A stretch of DNA of 64,000 bases, taken from Dipylidium caninum (lineage: Eukaryota; Platyhelminthes; Cestoda; Cyclophyllidea; Dipylidiidae). A program made the position numbers and the translations under genes. Below, one piece after another: positions 36,701 to 47,200 of this stretch (positions within the stretch are counted from its first letter, which is position 1; each line of letters begins with the position of its first letter). The notes below the pieces were generated by a model, which saw only the letters and a list, made by a program, of their open reading frames with translations, was not told where the DNA came from and ran no database searches. Where the stretch lies: contig QEYB01000739.1 in assembly GCA_017562135.1 (NCBI GenBank), forward strand, positions 62,001 to 126,000. The letters are read 5' to 3'.

Positions 36701-39700
36701 AACGTCGCAAACTCTTTCCACTATTATAAATAAATCTGAGGTACAGTAAAACACAGATCAAGGTATATTACCACCCCTTCCCCAAAAAGCATCCGCATTA
36801 ACAATTTTTGGCGTAAGTATATTAAAAATTTTAAATTTTACAGCAAATGATTGCACGGTGTGTGTTTTACAGTACGTTTAGAACGATTTTTATCAACTTA
36901 TGGCTTAGTGAACTTCATTCAAGAAAAGGGACGTAATGCAAAAGAGGAATATATTAATTTTAGCAATGGAACTTCCAGTTGTTCTGTTTGATTGTCGTCT
37001 TACAACCGGTGACCATTCTTAATACCCTCATTTCCTCCATCGTCATCTCTAAGGCGATAAAGTAGACAAATACTCTACCCCAATTATAATAAAATCGGAC
37101 TTGCTACTATGGCGTAGAATGCCTGAACACTACAATCCTTACGTTTGACACCGAATATATAAACGATTGGGAATGATGCGCTCTCGAGACCGAAATGACA
37201 GTTGGGTTTTTTTCAATAATATAGTGAAAAACCGCCTCCCCTCCCCCCTCCCGTCTTTTCTCACGTCATCGTTTGATGTCTATTTTTTGACATCCATCAA
37301 GCCAAGCCTTCAAATGTACTACAACGATCTGCTTTCGAGATTAAAAGATGGAATGTATACAATTTCAAACCTAAAATTTCTCAACAGTATTCTCACGTTT
37401 TTGAGCAAGTTTTTCGCATTGCGTTGATTCCCTTTACTTTTAACAAGTCTTCTCCCCTTTCGTCAATCGGTATTCGGGTTCACTGGAAACTACCTGATTT
37501 TTATGCAAACTTTCACAGACCCCGAAAGCCAATATTTGAAAGCTAAACGTACCACAGGCGGTAAATGAGATTTCAACCTAAGCGAAAATATCACTTATTC
37601 CCCAATTTACAATCTCAACGTAGCCATCGGTAGTTGCTGTATGAAATGCTTGGAAAGCTGCATGACTTTCTGAAGTGACCATCATATATATTTTAGGTTC
37701 CCCAGTGTAGCTATTGCGGAACTCACCTACCTTGCTCTATTTATATGGGAAAACCTGTCAAGCAAACCGTTTGGAAGGACTCCTTTGCGAGTGTGATTTT
37801 CCGAAACCAGATCTCTTAGATAAGTCCTGGTGTGATTCCATCCAGCGCCTCAATACTGCGTATCAGGTGGACAACGTTATACCTCAGTCTCCCGCAATCA
37901 TAAAATTCCACTACGAAAATATAGGAAGTTGCATAAACCCACCAAAGAAAGTTTCTGCCGAAAGTTGTATTAGGAAATATACAACCAGCAGATGTTGGAA
38001 TTTTTCCATTATAAACTCCATCTGTCAGTTAACACTGGGGCCACCCATGTTTCCCATTTCTGCTATAGTAGGCCTTCATTTTTGCGATTTGTCGCCTCAG
38101 GCATTTTAGTTACTTGCAATCCTTTTTTAGTTTTGACCAGAAACTCCCTCTTTGATGATTTATTAAGAGTTAGAAGACGCAGAACAGCTTATTCGTCTAT
38201 TTGCTAAGAGAAAAGGCTTGGACAAGAAAGTACATTTTTCCTGGTTGTCGTATAATCATACCGCGCATTACAGAGTGGCGCATATGGTGCTTCGTGTTGG
38301 CTACTTCTTAATTCCCTTCTTTGTACAGGAATCCACTGAAGGATGGTCGAGATTCTACTAAAATTCCCTTAAGAGATCAATCGGTTGACGAATCCAATCT
38401 CCCCTTCGCGAATGCCTTTTTTCGCATCTGAGTTAAGCTCTGCGTAAGATTTTACGGCCGAGCAATTCCTCACCACTTATGACAAATGCACTGCTACATT
38501 ACTCGACATGATACGAATTCCATCTCCAGCTACGATCCAATTGAGATGGAAAAGTGGAGGCGTCGCAACAGTTCACAACCCATTGTCAGATCTCACTTCA
38601 TTCATTGCTCCAATTACCCAAACACCCGAGGCACATGATCTTCCAGAATAATGTTTAAGCCTCGTTCCCTGTCAACGATGTCAATGTCTCGCAGCCATTT
38701 TCTCCCACTGGCCCACCACTACCATTCTAGAACTCCGAGTCCGCCGATGCTGCATAAGAAAACACATCGGGATAGAAAGTTAACTATAAATCAGTGGAAG
38801 AGAATGGTGGTTAAAGATAATGTTTGGGAGGTCATGCCGCTGTAAGTAAGTACAAGAGGGTACAGACAATAAAACAAATAACAATAAGATGAAAGGTTGT
38901 CAAGTCTTCACTCTTTTGCGAAGCGCACTGTTGACGGAATAACATGAATAATTTGGAACAACCATTCATTTGGGGAATGAATTCTGTGGAAAACTTAACC
39001 ATGTGTGTGAGAAGTGTTGAATTAACTCCATATTTCTTAGCCCTGAAATGTTAAAAATGTCTGCCACCTTGGCGATACTTCACTCGGTAGTAATTGTCAG
39101 ATGTATCCTCTCAAAGTCCAGGAGGGTAAGTCCAGATACCAGAGAGTGGTAGTAACGAAGACGTATTTGGAACAATGTTATGTTTGTTGTATTAGAGGAA
39201 AAACCGCAGACAGTGCCTAATACAGAAGGCTGCATACTAACCTTTTATGGGTACGGGGAGCTCAACTGCGGAAAGCTATTGGGATAGTGCAAAAAAAAGA
39301 CCATGAGATTTCTAAGCCAAAGCCAGCCTCCGGCATAGCCATTTATTCTTTGCGATAAATGTTGAATCTAAATAATTGACGCGAGATTCTTCACTGTGAA
39401 ATCCCCCTAGCTAATGTGTTTTGTAATAACATTGATCAATTTTACACGAATCAAGATTTTTAAAGCGATCTTGAGTGTACACACATATTTCATGCTGAAA
39501 ATGCACTACAAGCATTATTTAACTACCGGAAGAGAAATAAATGCACTTCCTAGTCTGTCGTCTTTGTCGTTGCCCTCTATGAACCCAAAGATCCCCAATC
39601 TAACTTAAACGCTCCACATAAATCTTTGGGTAATCAAGTCAACTCTTCCAATTGCAGTACGTCCTCAAAAAAATGTGCAAAGTGCAGATTACGGCAAAAT

Positions 39701-39773
39701 ATAGTGCATATATGGTACACACTTATTTATACAGTCGGAGTTCCAAGATTCGAGGTGGTCGAACATGAAAGAT
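33722..39773. other. Mostly non-coding DNA upstream of the phosphodiesterase gene
   Basis: The missing 5' exons of the phosphodiesterase gene may lie here. The longest candidate is a 174-codon minus-strand frame at 34573-34049, but it shows no match I can recognise. AT-rich stretches occur near 35.7 kb. A plus-strand frame of 131 codons at 37714-38109 has no recognisable domain. Confidence 0.35.
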
Positions 39774-42290
39774 CTAACGAGGCATATTCTCCTCTTCTTG
39801 GGATGCATCGCTTTGGGGAATTATGACAACAGCCTGCTGGCCTCGTCGCCAGGCATTGGCGAGGTTGCGGAGCACCGATTGGAAACCCACTACCTCTTCT
39901 GTTGGTGCGGTCTCCGCTATCTGTTGGATATCCTGCAAAACAGGCGAAAGGCCATCCTCTACTGCCTCAGTTTCCTCATCTTGTCGTTGGTGGCTCTGCT
40001 GTTGACAACAGATGTCTACCAAAGACTCCAAGTTCGCGCCGGTCTCTGCTATAGATGCAGAGAAGGGGACTGAAGGTAGCGGTAGAGGAGATTGTGGACG
40101 AGCGGTTTTGAAATCCTCGGTAGAATTCAAACCTGACTTTTCCAAACGTTTTTTCCGACGGAAGCGCATATTTATAATGTCTCGTGTGGTACAAATTTTG
40201 CCGAATTTCTCTATAAATATGAAAGAGCGGCTGTAACTTGTATGGAACCAAAAGGACAAATATAAATTCATATGATAAAACCTCGACCAAGATGCCTACG
40301 GCAATGAAACCCTGTTACAAAATTCGCAGTCGGAAAAATAGTACAACAGGTCAAGAAAAATCGAAATTTCATAGCAAAACATTCGGGAAAACCATTCGAG
40401 TTCTCATGAACTTTATTAAAAACATGTGCTACATCTTGTGCTAGGGGCAGCAAACCAAAATGGACCAAAAATGCAGTCTATGATTAAAAAATGTTTTATT
40501 ATCGCATACATTAACCCTTCAATTAAAAGAACCGACCAAGATCTTTACTATGACACACAAAAATAGGGATTTGCAGTGGATGCGATAGTACAATAGGATG
40601 TCAAGGCTCATTTGTATTCCAAAAAGACACAAATCGGGGTCCTGCCAAGGACGAAGAAGAAATATTGGGGAGAAATTAAACATTCGTGGGGAAAACGTAT
40701 TTGCTGCCTACACTTACATCCTTTGTAAAGTCAGTACAAGAACTATAGATGAAGAGTTCGCATACCAATAGTTGAAAGTTCTTAGATTTGGTGAGACCAT
40801 TTCCTTTCTCTTGTAGCATAGAGATAAAATTATATAAAACTGTAATAGGGCTTCTTCATTAACATAAAATTTAAGCTAATTCACGACTATCTTTCATCAA
40901 AGATTTATAATTCCCGACCATTTGGTGAGCGCAATAATCACCAGAAATTTATGAAAAGAAAATATAAACGAGTAGCTATTAATATCGAATTTTTGAGCCA
41001 TGTAATTTCATAATTCTCTTAAAAACCAAACTCTCCAATCACGGAAAGACTATTACAATGCTAACGGAATTGAACTTATGGGTCTCAGTCCAAACTTTAG
41101 AATTTACGACAGAGAAGTTAGGTCACTGTCCCTCCCGCCCCCTTACACGAAACACGTTAATACCGCTTTGAAAATTGTCACTTAATACAGTAGGTGAATT
41201 TCATAAATAAAAGGACGAACCTTTTATGTGGTGCTTCAGTTCACCCATGTTGGGATTGAAAGCAAGAATCTGTTCAATTTCTGCCGCCTCCTTTGGCGTA
41301 AGCCGGCGATTGTGAGGATAAAGCATCGCGGACTCGGGATCCACGGGATGACAGTGTCGCATGTCGTAATTGACTATCTGAAGTCGGCCTTCGCAATACT
41401 TTACTGAAAAGCAACTGCCACAACCGATCTTTGTAGTGTGCTGGTTACGTCGCCGGATCGGTTCACTACGACGAGAGCCGTAGTGCACGCAAACGTAACG
41501 CAATTTCTTGTACTTGCACAATGCCTCCTGTCGGTTCCCCGTATTACCAAAGAGACCGCTTGAATACTTTATATATACTGACCCAGTTGTTTTCTCGAAT
41601 TGCTTTAGTCTAGTGGTAAATTCCGCATAGGAGCTCGCAGACATGGTTGGAAAGGCCTCACGGAAGCTATCACTACAGTCGATATAAGCTATCAAACTCG
41701 ATTTACTGAGAAGCAAAATTTTACCAGGAAATTCAGAAGAATCAAGTTCGAGGTTAGCTGTACTCATTGGTGGTGGGTGATTATGAACCATAGAAAACTT
41801 AACAACCTTGAAAGCACCCTTCACACTGGTGAAATTAATGTGAGAAGGACAGGGACTTTCTAACTGTCTAAAGTAACAAAGAGAAATTAAATTGCTTCAA
41901 AGTTCGTGTGGTGCGATGAATAAAGAGCTGTTGGGAGCTCACTTGTTAGAATTTGAAGAACCCTGAACATGCAGAGTGCAACCGTAGCATATGTGGTTGT
42001 ATATCAAGGCGTGACGTCTGATATCGTGCTCTCGATATCGTTTAGATCGCTTAATGGTGTAAATGTAGCCTGTTTCCTAGAACCAAAGTTACTGATATGA
42101 TGCATAAAACCTCCGAGAAGTTTTTTAATGCCATTTTTAGGGATTCAAAGGAGATGAATTCCAATAGTTGGAAGGATTCTAAGAACTGTTGAGTAATGTC
42201 GTAATATTCCGAGGGGGTTTCGTAAACATCGCTTTGAACTAACTTCCAGGAATCCTCCCGAAAGTGGCGACTTGATGAATCCATACCCAA
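39774..42290 (-). CDS. FAR1/ZSWIM3-like zinc-binding protein, two N-type modules
   Basis: Three exons join in phase on the minus strand: 42290-42093, 41863-41221 and 40210-39774 (TAG), giving about 425 residues. The second exon has the FAR1-like module typical of ZSWIM3-type proteins and MULE-derived factors: an F.S..EF...L..FE start, the basic cysteine-containing segment RYVCVHYGSRRSEP, CGSCFSVKY, and a closing MRHCHP. It is followed by PHNRRLTPKEAAEI and, across the last junction, KEKFGKICTTRDIINM. That last motif is characteristic of this group and strongly supports the join. Exon 1 plus the start of exon 2 look like a shortened second copy of the same module (FESLKMALKNFSEV, then MVHNHPPP). 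The C-terminal 100 residues are Glu/Gln-rich. No MULE transposase core or SWIM finger is present. It is probably a domesticated DNA-binding protein; the function is unknown. Confidence 0.65.
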
Positions 42291-42582
42291 CTGCGGTCGG
42301 ACGACCTTTAAGACTCCACCGCACTAACAGACAAGGCTGGGCTAACCAATGGGTTGGAAGTTAGTCACCTTGAAAACTAAACGACAACTTTTCTACAGTT
42401 AGCTTGTAACAGAACTAAGGAATCCTCAAGACAACAATAAATTATGCAAATTTAAATGCAACGTAAGGTTAATTGTAAGCGTCGTTAGGAGGTTTTATAG
42501 TTTTTCACCATAATTTATGATGATGATGATGTCGCGAGCGTAAAATTTCGCCGAACTACGTATAGGTCACTCTAGTTTCTGC
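42291..42582. promoter_or_regulatory. Divergent promoter region of the FAR1-like and RFC4 genes
   Basis: 292 bases separate the two start codons. A short (ATG)n/(GAT)n run lies at about 42519-42530. No further element could be assigned. Confidence 0.45.
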
Positions 42583-43981
42583 ATGGACAAGTACCTTACC
42601 GGCCAGGTGACGACTTCAACGTCGACGAAGGCTCAGTCGAATGACAAGGTGTTCATTCCCTGGGTCGAAAAATAGTACTTTTCGTTCTTTGTAGTACAAT
42701 TTTTTAGTCGCCCGAAAACCGTAAACGACGTCGCTCAACAAACCGAAATAGTTTCTGTTCTGCAAAAGTGCCTTGAAGGCGCTGATGTAATTAGATTTTA
42801 GCGTCTCGATTCAGTTTAGCTGCCAAATCTCCTTTTTTATGGGCCTCCGGGAACTGGAAAGACATCTTTAATTCTCGCTCTTGCTCACCAGCTTTTCGGG
42901 TTTGGCCTCCACTATTATTCGTATTATTTCCCACAGACCTTTGTACTCGGAAAGAGTGCTAGAACTAAATGCCAGTGACGAGCGGGGCATTGCGGTTATT
43001 CGAGAAAAAGTCAAAAGCTTTTCTAAATTGGCTGTTGGAAACAAGATTGAGAATCCAAGTGCTTCTATTTCCACTCCATCTTACAAACTGGTTGTGCTTG
43101 ATGAGGCTGATTCAATGACTGCTCCTGCTCAGGTGTGCAATCACTCCCAAAATAACCGTCTTTCAGGCCGCTCTTCGACGTCTTATGGAGACCGATATGA
43201 AAACCACCCGGTTTTGCTTAACTTGTAATTACGTTACTCGTATTATTGGCCCCATCGCTAGCCGTTGTGCTAAATTTCGATTCAAGCCTCTTGACACTGC
43301 CGTTGCAAGATCTCGACTTCGGCATATTGCTAGTGCTGAAAACATAGACGTCTCAGATGATGTATGTTGTCGATATCGCATTGGCCTTATTCCTTCACCT
43401 TAACTAGACGTTAGACCACCTTTTGGTTTTGTGTGATGGAGACCTGCGCCAAGGTATCACCCTCCTCCAGATGACATTCCGTTTTGTTACTCCTTGTGGT
43501 AATGAAAGATCTTTTAAAGCCGTCCCAATCACTTGTGCTGACTTGGATGAAGTTGCTATTGTGGTTCCTGAAAATTTCGAAAATGCGCTAATTTCTGCTG
43601 CGAAAAAAGGCGACTTCAATGCCATGGAATCGACAATACTTGTTAGACGATTTACTTAAATCTTCCTTCCTATCCATAAATATTATTTCATCTCTTACAT
43701 TTTAGGATTTTACAAGAGAAGGACTACCAGCGCCACAGTTATTGACTCAGCTGCAGGCAAAAATATTGGAATCGACCGAATTTTCAGAGCGTTCGAAACA
43801 GAAGATGTTGCAAGTGATTGCGGTGGGCGGCAGTCTTGTGTTTCGTTTTCTTTCAGTACTATCTTCTAATTAACGACTATTGCATTCATTTTAGGAGATT
43901 GATCTAAGGATAATTCAAGGTGCGGAAGAGTACATTCAGCTTCTTTACTTGGGCTCTCAAATGATAAGCAGCTTATTATGA
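42583..43981 (+). CDS. RFC4: Replication factor C subunit 4 (clamp loader ATPase)
   Basis: This is a small subunit of the RFC complex, which loads PCNA onto primed DNA in the nucleus. Eight exons: 42583-42674, 42708-42786, 42820-42899, 42937-43132, 43167-43361, 43408-43641, 43706-43822 and 43895-43981 (TGA). They join in perfect frame to 359 residues, against about 363 in mammals. Seen: PWVEKYRPK (RFC box II) across the first junction, [13 protein letters not shown] (Walker A), [19 protein letters not shown] (Walker B, DEAD form), [11 protein letters not shown] (sensor 1 region), [11 protein letters not shown] (the SRC arginine-finger motif) and [11 protein letters not shown]. The C-terminal collar domain is complete. 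The seven introns are 33, 33, 37, 34, 46, 64 and 72 nt. It is divergent from the FAR1-like gene. Confidence 0.96.
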
Positions 43982-44053
43982 AGGATGAGGCACTTTGATG
44001 ATTGCATTTAAAACACATGTCTTTTGCTGTCAGACTTTGTTTATAAATCTTGT

Positions 44054-44059
44054 AATAAA
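44054..44059 (+). terminator. AATAAA poly(A) signal of RFC4
   Basis: A canonical hexamer lies 72 bases past the RFC4 stop codon. It would place the RFC4 transcript end inside the candidate minus-strand gene starting at 44222. Confidence 0.6.
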
Positions 44060-44096
44060 CTTTCGTATTTTTGTCAAGTACGTTTCTTATGTTTAC

Positions 44097-44222
44097 CTGC
44101 GTCCATTGTGGTTGTAAGGCACTGAAATATATGACCCCCATAAAATCAACGCCCTTAGGCTGCCTCGGTATCACTTGTTTTCTCGCCCGCACTTCGCAGG
44201 TCGGAGATCCTTTACTAGACAT
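44097..44222 (-). CDS. Candidate first exon of a small gene facing RFC4
   Basis: From the ATG at 44222 on the minus strand, 42 codons run into a good donor (CAG then GTAAAC) whose exon end is at 44097. The peptide (begins MSSKGSPTCEVRARK, ends ALQPQWTQ) reads like real coding sequence but I do not recognise it. A 37-nt intron from 44096 to 44060 would join to nine more codons and a TGA at about 44033-44031, making a 51-residue protein; other acceptors are possible. The whole unit would overlap the 3' end of RFC4 on the opposite strand. Confidence 0.3.
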
Positions 44223-44229
44223 AGCTCGT

Positions 44230-47200
44230 ATAGAAACGCGTAAATAATCGCAGTCAATGGAGAGTGATGGGGAAATGGCTATAAACCCTTCGGAAGTCGC
44301 GGCGAATTGTCTGATAAGGGTTGGCCATCCTTGGCGTAACCGTTCTACTTCAACGGGGTCCGAAGTCAGGAAGCAGGGAGCTTTTTGTGCTTAAGCACTA
44401 CATTGTAGGACTTTGTCGATAATGGCAGTTGGTGTTATGGTTTGAGTTTGGAGGTGTTTGACGAACAGTTTAGTCATTTACTACCGATGATCCGATGAAT
44501 GGACCGCTCTTGAAGACAGTTGTTATAATGTTAAAACTCATATGAGAATTCCTGATTAAATTGAGGTAACTAACAGCACAAAATGTGGTCATTATCATAT
44601 TCACCCAATCCCACCTTTTGCTTGTTTTCAAATGTCTCCTATGCCCTAACCACGCCTATGATGTAATTATAGTTTGATCAATCGAGTAGAGCAAAGAATC
44701 TCCTCCCCATGGGCTAAATGTCGTGACCCAAAAAATGTCAACAGATTTCGGCCTATCCGTAGGCTATAGTTAAAACTAGTAGAAGTTGTATGGGGGGTTC
44801 GGTGAGCATTAAAACCCTTCCGGTCAATGTCGTATCGTTTTTTTTCCGTCATTATTAATACCCGGAAGTTTGGTTCGACTATGGAATTTCAAGGAAAGTA
44901 ATAGGAGCAAAAATAGGCATTTCGCGCAAAATGGTATTTTTCGTGTCTTTGGCGGGACTCTCGGGAAGTGTCTCCAAAAGAAGTCATTAAATTGGCTGCT
45001 AAATATACACAATCTTCTTCTGTGGTCCCACAAAAGGAGGTACTTTTGAGTACAACTATACGGTTACCGTACAAATGTAGCCTAAATCATTAAACACCCT
45101 CGGTAGATTAACTCAAGAGTATTTTTACAAATGAATATTACGGAGGAAAATAGAAAGGATGGGCGCATATTGTGCAAATCCTGCCGACTATTTCAGTAAC
45201 TGCCTAAAAAGAGAATTGTGTAATCAGAATCTACTTCACACATTCTGCCATCGAGGAATCGCAAACAAGAGCACATGGATCATGTTTGATTCTCCTCCAC
45301 AGTACAAACGTCCCAGATTGTTTGATGCGCAGTAAATACACAAAAGTAGGATATCTTGGGCTTCTATGCACCGTAATTTGCTTCCATTGCGCAGAACCGC
45401 TGCTCCGGACATCGGTGACTCGCAGTAGATTTTCGCAGTCTAGTTAAATTATTTTAAAGCACTTTTGTCTTTGCTCGAATAGGAAAATGTATACCTAGTG
45501 TGAACTTTTAAATTTATTTTCTATCCCAATTCAGGAAGCAAAATGAAAGGAACAATTTTGTGGTTTTGTAGGTCTAGTCGGAGCCTAGACTTTTACCTGG
45601 AGTAGGTAGGCACGAAATATTTGTCGTTGGCAATAAAGCATTCTACGACCCCAACATTGTGTATCATTCACACTTGTCCCCGTTAAAAGTGAATGCTTGG
45701 TTTACGGCTCAGATTGTCTAAAGTTCTCAGGATCTCTGCGTTTTCGTACGCATTTGCGGCCGCTTTTCCCCGACTAAGGTTTGTACCTCGCCTTCCCTTC
45801 GTCGAATTGATGTTATGGACTACACCTCCCACTTATTGACTGGTTGTTCAGGGGAATGAATGTCTATGCTGTGTCTATGCTGTGGAGTGGAGGCCAAACC
45901 ACCGCGACAAGAAGAGTCAGTGGACAGCTTTCCATTTGCCTACGCCTGACGACAAAAGTCTAATTAACGCCGAGCTTATTTTTGGACGTTTTCTTGAACA
46001 GACACCATTTTTTCTCCCCTCCAGTTTACTATGTGGTGCGTTCCGCACTGCAAGTTGTCCAAGGACTTCCCTGACTGACGCGGTCCACACCGCACACAGA
46101 CCCGTGGCACGTGTGCCGGGCACCACGCGTGGTGAGGATGATCTTGACGCATACAGCTACGTTTCACGTCACCACTGTGGCATCCACTTATAAACTTTTA
46201 AAAATGACAACCTACACTCATCTTAACCGCAAAAAAGGCAGCATTTGCCACTTAACAAGACTCTCTCATGATGTATTCTGAATGGTATAAATATTCGTGG
46301 TTGTAGAGAAAACAAGACCCCGAAATCAACTGGAAATTGTTTTTTTTCTTTCGGTACAAGTGATCACCTCGGCAGTGGAGGTGCATATTCAGAAAGAACA
46401 TTCATGAAGTAACTGATCTCGAAAAAAATGTTGACATGGAAAAGGAAAGACGGGGAGGCATACATCCGGACAGAAATGTCGAATCAGTGGATTGTTACTA
46501 ACCCCTCGGCCAACCCCCATCTATTTGGTGGAGGCTGTACGGGCAAGACGAGTCTTTTGGGAAAAATGAAGATTCACACGGCCCAGAAAATGGAACGTGG
46601 GGCCGAGTTCACTCCTTTTTATCCTAAACGTCAAGTAATGCCTTTCACGCGGTAGGAGTGTAAGAAGTAACGGTAATGAAGAACATGTTATCCCATAGCA
46701 CTCATTTTTCTTCACGACTAGGCGGTGAAAAAGACTTATGGCCTGTGGATTCCTACCTGGAAACCCCGAATTCCATGTTGCTAAAGTTACAATTACTGCA
46801 CCCGTATTATTTGTACAAGAGAGTCCACAGTGGTGGACGCACACTGTCCGCAGAAGCTTACAACCCTAAAAATAACCACCGTTTAAGTAGGTGGCAAAGC
46901 GTTGCAGTCCTGCTGAAGGCCCCACGAAAAAGTAGAACCCACATGCTCGAGCAGAGGCAAGTTGACTGAAGAAGTGGGCAAAAGGTCCTCTTCGTTGCCT
47001 ACCGCGGAATCGTATTCACGTACCTGGGCCAAGAGCAAACAGACGATATTCTTGACCTTCACTCTAGGAGAAACTTCTTTTTCAAGTTTATTGAAATGTC
47101 ATTAATAATGCTGTTTTCTAGAGAAGTAATCCTATTTTTCAACTTGGGTTTGCTAACATTCACCTTGGTTCTCACTATTGTCCATCTCTATTCGACTGAG

